Source: Bigelowiella natans CCMP2755 (lineage: Eukaryota > Cercozoa > Chlorarachniophyceae). Taken from it: a DNA stretch of 28,584 nucleotides. The position numbers and the translations under genes were made by a program. Location: positions 1 through 28,584 of the forward strand of contig ADNK01001847.1 of the NCBI GenBank assembly GCA_000320545.1, written 5' to 3'. Below the pieces are notes generated by a model. It saw nothing but the letters and a program-made list of their open reading frames with translations. It was not told the origin of the DNA and made no database searches. Positions 10,767-20,640 of this stretch are shown piece after piece. Each line of letters opens with the position of its first letter. Positions within the stretch are counted from its first letter, which is position 1.

Positions 10767-11792
10767 ATCCATTCGGCAAAACTTGAGATGAAGCCATCAT
10801 TTTGTCAAATTTGGATTTTGGGGTGTCATGTCATTTCCGGATGTTGCATTCATTTTTGTTCTGCATTGCTTTTGTGACTCTTCACAAATTAAATCTTCAA
10901 AATTGTTTCATTCATCACGCAACATCACTGTGCGCGACAAATGTAGTTTGCCAACGCACGAAAGAGATTGCATGGTTCCCAATCGGCACATGCAATTGTC
11001 TAGTCATCATTGTGCATGTTGCGTGCATGCGTACTGCTCACAATGCACAGCCTTTTGAAATGAATGCACGCTCTAGGGCTAGTCATGTTTGTGATGAAAG
11101 CAGTCTCATCTTGCAATTTTTAGATTTCCAAGTTGCATTCATTCGTCAACAAGTTTGGAACTGTGCTCACATGCAGTCTACTTAGTTTAGCTAGCTAGCT
11201 AGCTAGCAGTTATGCCCCCCCTTGCATTCATTGTTGCATGCAGTCCACATCTAGACATCCAGCTCCTTTTCTGCACCATGCACTTTCATCTACGAGCTAG
11301 GCTAGCTAGCTAGTAGGACTAGAGGACACTAGGACAGTGTTGGCAGAATCCAGAACAGCCGGCATGAACAGTGCTAGAGGGGGAGAGACTGGGACAGCAA
11401 TGCAGCCCAGCAAAGCCACACCTCTCTAGCTCTGCTCATCACGTGTAGCTAAGTGCTGCACAATGCTAGAATGATCGAAGGTCATGCTGATTTCCCGTCT
11501 CCGAGCGCCGACATGCCAGCATCAATGTGCGCAGAAGTTTCCTGATTTTTCCTCAAGAGCTTTTCTTGAGCAGCTTGAGCAGCTGCAGCCCACAGGGTGG
11601 GAGCAGACAGTGGTCAACCCAAAATCACAGGCACCATAGTCATGGAAGCAGATTTCTCCGAGCATTGATTGCATGTTGGTAGAACACAGCAGTCCACACT
11701 CGTCACGCTAACTCTGATGCTACCACCCCATCTTGGATGGATGTTTCAGAGAACGAACTATCAACAGCTAATGCCATTCCAACCTTCGAACA
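10767..11792. other. Intergenic interval rich in palindromic words
   Basis: This lies between the convergent ABCG and 258-residue membrane-protein genes. It contains an 18-bp palindrome built of GCTAGC repeats (11190-11207), another CTAG cluster near 11302-11312, and many TGCATGC and AGCAGC words. Open frames at 10802-11185 carry no splice pattern or family similarity and read through this same simple vocabulary. Confidence 0.65.
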
Positions 11793-12569
11793 TCAGAAGA
11801 CATGTATTTTTTTAGGCCCGAGTTTGTGATGCCTGGCAGTCCAGCTAAACAAATTCCCTTCCATCATTGTGAGACGTGCCAAATGAAGCATGGTCACAGC
11901 GAGGATAAAATTCCCTCCTCCCGCTTGCAACACTCCACTCATTGTGTGAACAGGTCCGTCGAAGCACAAATCTCCATGTTTAACAACCGTAGGACTAAGT
12001 AAAAATGAAAATCTCTCTGGGCGAAAGTACTTCGCTGAGTGCAAAACCGCGCATGTGCCATGAACGCTGCCCATGAAGAACATGAAGAACTGCGTGTGCA
12101 GCTCAAAACTGACACTACTTTCTTCGAATGCGGAAAACATGACCGAAGAGAGTAAAGTCAATCCAAGGTAGTGCACGCAGAGTATCATGTGCAGCACCAG
12201 ATCACTCGCACGATGCACACCGAAAAGAATCGTCCAACCACGTGAATTCGAATTCGTTGCAACCTTCCGGTTCAAAAACTGTCCCATTGCCGCTGATTTA
12301 CCCTCAACTAGGCTTGACATTAGAAAGAAGGAGTGATTACTTGAAATGTACAGCACAAACAGCTTCCAGATCCATCCTACATCGGTTTGAAGGTCGATTT
12401 GTCTGCTCAACCTGGTGGTACACTTGATGATTTTCAAGGACTCGACATCTGCGAAAACAGATTTTAAGACTAGTGGTAGCACAATTGCCAAGAAGACAGA
12501 TGCCAGCGCTGTAACGATGGTCCGATGTTTCGGCCGCCTCCCTCCCCCATCGTGTTTGCGCGCCCACAT
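11793..12569 (-). CDS. Unrecognised integral membrane protein, single exon
   Basis: A continuous frame of 258 residues runs from ATG 12569-12567 to the stop at 11793. A short basic N-terminus (MWARKHDGGGRRPKHR) is followed by hydrophobic segments at about 17-39, 66-86, 122-146, 158-178 and 219-237. It is probably a four- or five-pass protein with the N-terminus in the cytosol by the positive-inside rule. His, Cys and Met are frequent within or beside the later segments. I recognise no family. It is divergent from the MAP kinase gene, with starts about 680 bp apart. The frame is also open for six codons before the chosen ATG. The absence of introns contrasts with its multi-exon neighbours, so an unnoticed 5' exon is possible. 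Confidence 0.6.
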   Translation of the reverse strand: MWARKHDGGGRRPKHRTIVTALASVFLAIVLPLVLKSVFADVESLKIIKCTTRLSRQIDLQTDVGWIWKLFVLYISSNHSFFLMSSLVEGKSAAMGQFLNRKVATNSNSRGWTILFGVHRASDLVLHMILCVHYLGLTLLSSVMFSAFEESSVSFELHTQFFMFFMGSVHGTCAVLHSAKYFRPERFSFLLSPTVVKHGDLCFDGPVHTMSGVLQAGGGNFILAVTMLHLARLTMMEGNLFSWTARHHKLGPKKIHVF

Positions 12570-13250
12570 TTGTTCCACCGCTTCCACCTCCGCTGCTCTT
12601 CCTACTGGGTAGCGGAAACGGCTGGCAGAAGGAGGAAGGAGGGTGGCAGAGCCAGTGAGTGACCCCGGGGGAGCAGGGCAAAATTTTAAACAAAGCTAGT
12701 ACCGTACTAGACTAATCTCCGAGATCTGCCTCTGTGTGCCGGAGTTGGTCGGTCTGTCAGGAGAGGGAAACGGCTGGGGGGAGACTTCGTGACTGGGGGA
12801 GGGGGAAATGGAAAAAATGGCCTATGATCCCGAACGAAAGACATCAAAAACTGCATGTCGCAACCCGAGGAAACAGTCGTAATAATGATGATGATGATAA
12901 TAATACCAAGGGCATTTCTTCTTGCGTGCCGACGGAGCGGGCAGCAAACCGGAGAACCTCTACCAAGGGGGAGGGGAAGCTGTTAAATGGGTCTGGGCTC
13001 TCAATTGCAACGAACACGTACCAACGCCATGCAGCATGTTAACATGAAAGAGACTCTTAGCTATTGCCAGCCTACGCACTGTGTTGGAGGTACGCACTCA
13101 GTCAAAGAGGGAATTAAGCGCCAGCGGCCAAAAAGGTCAATCCAGTACCCTTGTGCTCGTAGACGTCACGAGCAGCAAATCGACCTCCCAAAAAAAGGTC
13201 CGAACACTCATGCACCACCGTCCGACATAGTCGAGAGAAACGCAGAAACC
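12570..13250. promoter_or_regulatory. Divergent promoter interval, membrane protein / MAP kinase
   Basis: This 681-bp interval separates two divergent starts and is G/A-rich with an ATG/AAT repeat near 12883-12903. The kinase reading frame stays open leftwards to 12987. The stretch 12987-13250 encodes nothing recognisable and lacks a better start context, so it is treated as leader. Confidence 0.45.
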
Positions 13251-14855
13251 ATGGGGAGCCTCTCGAGCAAGATGAGGAAGTGGAGAAGGAGCAAGAAGAA
13301 GGGCGGCTTCAAGCAGCAGAGGGGCACGATGAGACCCCAGAAGAGCCACCTCTGCTCGCCATCTACACGGTGCTCGAAAGGAGACACGGAGGGGCATCGT
13401 CGGGTCGACTCGCGAAGGTACCAGATGTACAACACGACCGAGAGCATCATCCTCGTAGAGTCGCAGACTAGGAAGACGAGCTCTGTCAGGCTGTCCAAGT
13501 CGAGCATCTCGTCGGAGCGGATTAATGCGGAGGGTAGGCCTAACGACCAAAAGGGATGGAACGCCAATCAGCACCAGCAGCTGCCGCCGCCTCCGCCGCC
13601 TCCTCCTCCTCCGCCGCCGCCGCCGCCGCCGCAGGTTACAAAGCACTCGTTCACAGTCAACAACTGCACAGTCGTCTCGGCGGCAAATAGGCTTACTTCG
13701 GAAGCGAAAAGGAGACGGGGAGCACCAAGGAAGTACAAGCGAGTCATTCACGAAAAAAACGTGTACGATTTTGATGCCAAATATAACCTAATCTGCACGC
13801 TCGGTGAGGGCGCTTACGGGAAGGTTGTGAAGGCTCGGGATACGGAGAAGAACAGGTATGTCGCGATCAAGAAGATCCAAAGGCTGATGGATGACACGAT
13901 CGATGCGAAGAGGGTTTTGAGAGAGATTAAGATTCTCAGGCATCTCAAGCAGCACCGCAACATCGTGCAGCTCTACGATGTGTTCGCACCCCCCATGCGC
14001 TACTTCAACTCCCTGTACATCGTGTTTGAGTTCGTGGAGACGGACCTACACAAGATCATTCAGTCAGCGGAGCACATACTCGAGAAGGTGCACGTGCAGC
14101 ACATCATCTATCAACTGCTCTGCGGCCTCAAGTTTATCCATTCGGCGAGCATTTGGCATCGCGACTTGAAGCCGGCCAACATTCTCATCAGCCGTGATGG
14201 AACCGCTAGGATCGCCGATTTCGGGCTGTCGCGGGGCGTGAGTGATGAGTCCCCCAATTGCGTGACGGAATACATCGTCACGAGATGGTACCGCGCCCCT
14301 GAGGTGATTCTCAACTGCACGTACGACCACAGAATAGACATCTGGTCCCTCGGGTGTATCATGGCCGAGATGTACAAGCGCCGCGCCGTCTTCAAAGGCG
14401 TCGACTCGCGAAGCCAGATCTCTCTGTACCTCAACAGCATGGGCGAGACCGCGGACGACACGAAGTTCATCACCAACAGGCACGCGAGGAACTTCGTGGC
14501 GAAATACGTGGCCCAGCTTGGGAGACGACCGAGCAAGAAGAGATCCCTAAGAGAGCTGTGCTCAGGGATATGCGAGGAGGGGCTGGATCTGCTCTGCAAG
14601 CTGCTATCGTTTGACCCGCGCCATCGGATATCAGTCGATGAAGCCCTTCAGCACTCATTTTTCAATCGCTGCAGAACACGGGAAGACAGTGACCACGAGG
14701 CGATCCACAACTCCGCCTTTGACTTCAGCTTCGAGAAAGACCTTGGAAAGTGCGGGGACGACGAGGATCGCGTCTGCAGCGTCCTGCAGAGGGGTTTCAT
14801 TGACGAGTTAGAACGGTACTCACAGCTTCCGCTGGAAATCAAAGCAGCAAATTAG
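13251..14855 (+). CDS. ERK-type MAP kinase (TEY class) with long N-terminal extension
   Basis: A single exon gives 534 residues from ATG 13251, chosen for its ACCATGG context; the frame is open upstream to 12987. The N-terminus MGSLSSKMRKWRRSKKKGG has the Gly2/Ser6 pattern of an N-myristoylation site followed by a polybasic patch, suggesting membrane attachment (inference). A Ser/Arg-rich region and a run of 16 prolines (13584-13631) follow. The kinase domain starts near residue 175: Gly-rich loop GEGAYGKV, VAIKK lysine, catalytic loop HRDLKPANIL, ADFGLSRG, activation loop T339-E340-Y341, then TRWYRAPE and WSLGCIMAEM. TEY marks the ERK group, activated by dual phosphorylation. A Trp precedes HRD where Ile or Leu is usual. 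The C-terminus ends about 60 residues after the kinase core, without the long tail of ERK7/8-type kinases. Confidence 0.93.
   Translation: MGSLSSKMRKWRRSKKKGGFKQQRGTMRPQKSHLCSPSTRCSKGDTEGHRRVDSRRYQMYNTTESIILVESQTRKTSSVRLSKSSISSERINAEGRPNDQKGWNANQHQQLPPPPPPPPPPPPPPPPQVTKHSFTVNNCTVVSAANRLTSEAKRRRGAPRKYKRVIHEKNVYDFDAKYNLICTLGEGAYGKVVKARDTEKNRYVAIKKIQRLMDDTIDAKRVLREIKILRHLKQHRNIVQLYDVFAPPMRYFNSLYIVFEFVETDLHKIIQSAEHILEKVHVQHIIYQLLCGLKFIHSASIWHRDLKPANILISRDGTARIADFGLSRGVSDESPNCVTEYIVTRWYRAPEVILNCTYDHRIDIWSLGCIMAEMYKRRAVFKGVDSRSQISLYLNSMGETADDTKFITNRHARNFVAKYVAQLGRRPSKKRSLRELCSGICEEGLDLLCKLLSFDPRHRISVDEALQHSFFNRCRTREDSDHEAIHNSAFDFSFEKDLGKCGDDEDRVCSVLQRGFIDELERYSQLPLEIKAAN
13584..13631 (+). repeat. 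CCN-repeat coding for 16 consecutive prolines
   Basis: An in-frame run of CCG and CCT codons within the MAP kinase N-terminal extension encodes 16 prolines, flanked by Gln/Leu and Gln-Val. It could bind SH3 or WW domains or profilin and is likely to vary in length between isolates. Confidence 0.95.
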
Positions 14856-16250
14856 ATATGCAAGATTTAGTAGCAATGATGTTATTGCCCAACCCCTCCC
14901 CTACCCGCACAAAACTAGCTGCGGAAAGGCGGAATACCCGTACAGTAGTGATCCGTCCCGCTACAATCACCACTCCCATGTATTTCATCGTGCACGGTCA
15001 TCAATCAGCCATCGGCATATTTTTAGCCCGAGATCGATACTGCTGTGTGTGACGAAGTCTACAATCCATCGCACTTTGAAATTATAGAGGCGCCGTTCCC
15101 GATCAGTTCTGGTAGCTCATTGTATGATGTACATATGTGGTGGAGAGCAAACGGTCCAATATGCTAATCAACAAGTAGACCTGTAGGTAACACAAGCAAT
15201 GAAATAAGGGAATTGTGGCTTTAAATGAATGAACAGCCGCATAGTCGATGGCGTTACATGTTGCAACGTCCATAGCGTTTCGCCCGCAAAGTGTGTTGTA
15301 CAAAGTACGTATCACAGCGTTGCGCTACGCAATGCTAGAATGCTCTAGTATTGCCTCTAGCATTACGTGTGTGTAGCATGCTAGCATGTAGTCAATGGAT
15401 GTGTAAAGTGTGGCTACGCTGTGCCTGCTGCTTAGGCGTGTGAGCAGCGTCACACAACGTACATGCAGTAGACTACAGCAATGCACGTGCGTCGTACTGC
15501 TGATATCTGCTGGGCAAGCTAGAAAGCAATGTATGATGCTAGCTGTGCGCACATGGCAACATGGCATGTGTAGCAGTAGGCCCATATCGCAGCATCGTCG
15601 CGTGCATGTGCACATGTCTTGTCTAGGTGTACGTACGTATACATGCATGACATCGCTGTTCTACTGTGTGCCATAATGACATTCAGTGTACTGTTCTGTG
15701 CACTCTGCACCATTGCTACGTGACACATGCAGCCGCACGCATGCATGTGGTTACGTCTATATATCTGCCATGTGCTAGTATGCACGATGTAACGACGCAA
15801 ACTGCCGCGTGCTAGCGTGTAGTAGCTAGGAGACATGATTTCAAATGCGAGTCAATGTATGTGGCTGCTTCTCTACGCATGAACGCTGCATGTGTACATA
15901 CATATGCAGCTCTAAACGGAGTAATGACATACATCTACGTGCATCGAACCGACATGGCAATATTGAAGAGATTTAATCAACTTATTACATCCGTCCCATA
16001 CATAACCGGCAGAAACCGAGTCTAAATGCTCGGTAGCTGCAATCAGATTTATCTTGACACTACAGACCCCTTTTGCAGCGGCCCAGCAATGATGCAAGAG
16101 CTTCTCTCGATTGGTGTTGGTTGTGGTGGTAGTACTAAAGGCATAGGGAGGCTTGTGATGGAATTGGCACGTGATAAAGTGCGAAAGGAGAGTTTTCCAA
16201 TGAGATATGACGGGAGGAGGAGGAGGAGGGAGGGTGTCAGAGAATCCAGA
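14856..16250. other. Intergenic interval rich in palindromic words
   Basis: This gap of about 1.4 kb lies between convergent genes. From about 15300 it is dense in GCATGC, GTGCATGTGCAC and CTAG words, including a 12-bp palindrome CATGCTAGCATG at 15377-15388. Open frames on both strands (for example 15410-15676) repeat the same vocabulary and show no family similarity. The part nearest 16250 is probably the 3' end of the methyltransferase transcript. Confidence 0.65.
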
Positions 16251-17745
16251 TCAGAATTGTTCTTCGACGATACCCATGTACACGTACTGGAAGATCACAG
16301 AGCAGCATACCTAAACCAGCATGGTTCCTGTTAGTTGTGCACGCTTCCAAGATCGGATCATCATCATCATCATCATCAATAACAAAAACAATAACAATAA
16401 CGACGACAGCAGCAGTACCACGATCATAATGAATATATTGAATGATGGTGTTGATACCCCGAATATCCCCGCTTTCTCGTGGGCTGGTGTTGTCGCGATT
16501 ACCCCTACACCGAGAGCTGTTGCCACAGAACCGAAATACTAAACGAACACACAAAACACACACAAACGCACACACCGAATGGGGATGTGAATACGGCGCC
16601 CTTCGCTTTCGCATGGTCCAGCAAAACCGAATGCACTCGGCCAAGTAAAACAGGAAATGATATTATCTACCTGCGGATGTGCTGTGAAAACATTAAAGGG
16701 AAATCCAGTACAGTATGCAACGGGTTGTCCCAGGCGCACCCCATAGTACACCCCCGCCTTTCCAATAGCCCGGTAGATTGCATTATTCAGAACCTAATCG
16801 TTTACCAGAGTGTGGCCAGAGAATCAGGAATCGTCTCGGTTTCAGGGGAAAAGGTGTATCTACCTGTCCGAAGATGAAGAGCTGCAGGCCTGTGATCCAT
16901 TGGAACAGGGTCACATTTGCCACCGAGAACCATGGCGCGCTGTAATAGTACCAGAAGAATAGGCCGCCGAACTGGAAGAGCTTGTTGAAGAAAAACAGCC
17001 GCACGACCTGATTTTAGTAGCAGCAACAGCAGCAGCAGCAAATATATGAGGAGGGCAGTCCCAGCGATGATTGATATGCTGCCTACCACATCAACGGGGG
17101 TACCCCACTCCCGAAGGAACGTGTTCTTGCACAGCTTCATGAACCATCTAGATCGAACCCAAACAATGGTGTAGCACAAACGTTCCACAGCCATAGCAAA
17201 GAAGTTGGTCCAGAAAAGTGGGTCCTGCATCCATGTCCTCCAGTGCTTGAAAGAACCCATCCACCGGCTGACTTGCTGGTATGGAGTAGGTTCATTGCTG
17301 AGTTGAGTCCAGCAGTAGACCTGGGGGAGGACCATGCACATGAGCATAAAGAACTGTAGCTTCCTATTCATCACGAGTTTGGGAATCTCCATCTTTTCGC
17401 CGTTATCATTGAGCTTTCCGTAGCCGCTCTAAGAACACACGTGGAGCCACGAAAACAGAAAAATGCTTAAAATTATTTGGAAGATCTTGCCACACAAGAA
17501 GAGAATTGCTTTTAGGTACCGTGATCTTCCTAGGAGGAGAAACATAGCGCAGAATTTGCTGCAGCTGTCGCTCGCAGGTAACCTTTGGCTTCTTTGAACC
17601 ACCGAGGAGCTAAAATAGGAACATGTTAAGTGATAGTGCTCACATTACGGCAGGACGTCGTCAGCTTCACCTTTCCCCCTTCGAATGAAAGATCATCATC
17701 ATCACTCGTAAATTTTGCTTGTTGCTCACGCAAAGTCGCCGGCAT
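16251..17745 (-). CDS. Phospholipid (phosphatidylethanolamine-type) N-methyltransferase
   Basis: Seven exons read right to left join in phase to 309 residues: 17745-17671, 17609-17520, 17428-17087, 17007-16864, 16793-16671, 16538-16419 and 16286-16251. The later exons fit the PEMT/PLMT family, membrane enzymes that methylate phosphatidylethanolamine derivatives toward phosphatidylcholine with S-adenosylmethionine. The fourth and fifth exons read GQ|VLNNAIYRAIGKAGVYYG, and the next junction gives GFPFNVFTAHPQ|YFGSV, the conserved block before the last helices. The C-terminus ends YVYMGIVEEQF. Hydrophobic segments lie in each exon from the third on; the soluble N-terminus of about 75 residues is acidic then basic. 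It would act in the ER. An intron at 16287-16418 contains a hydrophobic-looking in-frame ATC repeat; splicing it out restores the family-like end. Divergent from the proteasome gene. Confidence 0.78.
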
Positions 17746-18614
17746 GCTTTTCTCAGGAGGAAATCTAACTCAGAAAGGGGGGGCACGGCCGAATATGGCT
17801 GCAGACTTCAGCTCAACAGGCTTCGTTCCCGAGCCGAGCTTGCAAAAAAAAGGGCTTTTTTATTTTATTTTATGGCTTTTTTAATATGACGCTCTTTCTT
17901 AATTATTTCAATTCCTTTAATGATCGAAATTATCAGAGAAAGAACCTCTCTTACCTGCATTCTGTGTATAAAAAAGCTTGTCTATCAGCTTGATATTTCG
18001 CCTTTTACAGAATTAAAAATATGAATATATCATATTTTTACTCTAATTACGATATATTATGTTGCATTAGCGACAATATTGAAGCCATACGCGCGCTCTA
18101 TGAATCGTTTTAAAATCTTAATTTTTATCGCTGCGTCGTCGGATCGCAGCCGAGCTACGAAAAAAAGAATATGGACTGGAAAAAAAAAGCGCAATGTCTT
18201 GTTTCCGACAAATTAAAGTGCTGGATTCCTATGTAAGAAAAATCTCAATATTTTCATCAGGGTATATGGTCGTATTTGCGATACTTATTTTAGACGACAA
18301 TCAGTTTGAGGCTGATAATTACCAATCTGCTGACAATTTTTGGCCGATAAATTTGTATGGGCCCACATAAATCTGACTGTGCTAATATTCTATAAGCTTC
18401 ATGAAACTCATTGAAATTCTTCGTACGATCAGATTATGTCTGGAAAAACAATGAAATCTTCAGAAATTATGTAAATGTGCTGTATTTGGAATAATATCTG
18501 AAATTGATACAAACATTATCAGTCTTAAAATAGGATCTTGGCGCATACTGATACCAGAGAGTCTCCTTCCAAACCTCTCTCACCCGTTCCCCCTCTGCGC
18601 ACTTAGTCAAACAC
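17746..18614. promoter_or_regulatory. Divergent, AT-rich promoter interval, methyltransferase / PSMA1
   Basis: Two starts diverge 869 bp apart. The stretch is clearly more AT-rich than the coding DNA, with A and T runs, and lacks the CTAG/GCATGC words of the convergent gaps. A pyrimidine-rich patch (18560-18598) sits just before the proteasome start. No gene is seen. Confidence 0.45.
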
Positions 18615-19565
18615 ATGTTTAGGAACGACTACGACACCGATGTCACCACCTTCTCTCCTGCTGGTCGTATCCACCAGGTGGAATACGCTATCGCGGCTGT
18701 GAAACAGGGCTCTGCTTGTGTGGCTGTCAAGAGCGATACGCATGCCGTGCTTGCGTGCGTAATGAGGAAGGAGAGCGAACTTGGTTCCCACCAGGAAAAA
18801 CTATTCAAAGTTGACGACCACTTGGGCATTGGAATCTCTGGTCTTATAGCTGATGGCAGAGTGTTGTGCAAGTATCTAAGAACTGAAACCCTTAACCACA
18901 AATTTGTTTTCGAGGCTCCGATGCAGGTTGATTCATTTTGCCATTCCAACATTTCGCAAAAGTGACAGAAATTGTACTAAAAGCACATTGCACAATGCGA
19001 CAAAATTTGCTTTCGGTCCAAGATGAATCCTTTACATGTTTATTCCTTCAATTTTTGAAATATATTGTTAAGTTTCGGCGGAACTAGGTCATAAAACGAT
19101 GATGGTATGGTTGTATAGGTCGGCCGACTCGTGAAGCAACTTAGCGATAAGAGCCAAGTTTTCACTCAAACACAGCAAAAACGTCCGTATGGTGTCGGTC
19201 TCTTGGTGATAGGCTATGATGAGACCGGAGCGCATGTCTACGAGACTGTTCCATCTGGAAACTATTTCGAATATATCGCACAGGCAATGGGAAAACGATC
19301 ACAGTCTGCAAGAACGTATCTTGAGAAATATTTCAAAGAGTTCAAGAGTATGGAACTCGGAGATCTAGTGAACCATGCTCTCAAATCTCTAAAGGGTGCC
19401 TCGGAAGAGAAATTGACGAAGTCGAATTGTGCCATCGCGTTTGTAGGCAAAGATAGGAAATTCACTGTTTTGACGGGTGATAAACTTGCACCATACATGG
19501 AACTCGCAGTTGAGGGCGATGAAGAGAAAAAAGAAGAAGCTAAGGAAATGGTTGAAGATTCCTAA
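18615..19565 (+). CDS. PSMA1: 20S proteasome subunit alpha type 1 (alpha-6)
   Basis: Two exons, 18615-18926 and 19119-19565, separated by a phase-0 intron (CAG|GTTGAT to TATAG), give 252 residues, close to the usual length. The start [15 protein letters not shown] and GRIHQVEYA form the alpha-subunit N-terminal signature that gates the pore of the core particle. [17 protein letters not shown] and [10 protein letters not shown] match the alpha-1 type (yeast Pre5, plant PAF) rather than other alpha subunits. Alpha subunits lack a catalytic threonine; they form the outer rings and dock the 19S regulator. The last 20 residues are Glu/Lys-rich, as is common for this subunit. It would act in cytosol and nucleus. 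Confidence 0.96.
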
Positions 19566-20640
19566 ACTTGGGAGTCCGTGAACTGAAAAAAAACTTAGTA
19601 TATGTGGTCTCAATGGGATTAGTCTTACGTAATCCATTATGAGAAACTTATCTCTTTAGAAAAGTGGGATCATAATATTTCATTCAGCTTCTCTGCAACT
19701 GACTGATGCAGTCAGCTGCAAGTCGTTGCTCGCGCTCCAATCTAGGCGGATCGCACGTAAGCATGCATTATAGTATAATATGTATCGTGTGACTAGCCGC
19801 GCGGGGATGGGAAATTTTGGTCATAGCAATTACATTCAGCTAATTGGCGTGCAGTAAGAGTAGGTGACATAAGGACAGTATATCAGCAATAGCATGCACA
19901 TGTGGCCCATATATGCATGCTAGCATGACAACATGTGTGTATCGATCAGTCTAGCTAGCTATAGACTCAGATCTTAATCTGAGCTTTTTATTTTGCACAA
20001 TAACAACAATTTGTTATATATTTGTATGCATGATGTTCAAATTTCCTGCATTATAGGAGATGATCCATGCGCGTAATGAGTGTAGACAATGAGAACATGA
20101 ACTCCCCATGCAGCTAGAGTACGATACATACATGCTAGCTAGCATGTGCGCGTGAGAAACTTGCTAGCTTGTGCAAATAACTAGAATAATAAATGATGAG
20201 CAAGTCTAAAAGTAGTAAGTAGAGATGAGGACAGCGCGCTGTTGTGGCATCTCAAAGTAGCAAGCAACTACTCTAGTACTACTAGCTAAGATAGAGGCCT
20301 GCATCGCACACGCACTATCATGTGCGATAATGGCAATGTTGCCAATAAATGCACAACTTTCACCGATCGTTGGCTTTGTACGTGCACTGTATAATGCACA
20401 TGCGCTTTTTTGACGAGATTTAAGTGTACGTAGCTAATGGGCAGGTATGAGTCATTCCCGCTAGCCCACCATATTACAGCTGAATTGAAATAATTCTAGA
20501 TACTATAATAAATGGTTAACTTTTGAAGTGCGAAATTGCACCTCACTCAGGGGTCCAAAGCTGGCTATACTGCCAACTATAACTTTACGATACGGTTGCT
20601 TTAGCAAATAGTAGTGAAATCACTGTAATATAATTATCCT
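19566..20640. other. Intergenic interval rich in palindromic words
   Basis: This gap of about 1.1 kb lies between the convergent PSMA1 and ChlI genes. It contains CATGCTAGCATG (19916-19927), a CTAG cluster near 19951-19962, an 18-bp palindrome at 20130-20147, and many TGCATG and AGCTAG words. No coding stretch was seen. Confidence 0.7.
20130..20147. repeat. 18-bp perfect palindrome
   Basis: ACATGCTAGCTAGCATGT is fully self-complementary with no spacer. It extends the CATGCTAGCATG core seen at 15377-15388 and 19916-19927 by one CTAG unit. Confidence 0.9.

Noticed and set aside
12987-13250. N-terminal extension of the MAP kinase frame by 88 residues
   Set aside because: It has no recognisable content, and the ATG at 13251 has the best initiation context and a myristoylation-like N-terminus.
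16026-16334. Plus-strand open frame over the 3' end of the methyltransferase gene
   Set aside because: It is antisense to the last exon (16251-16286), which completes the family C-terminus, and shows no family similarity of its own.
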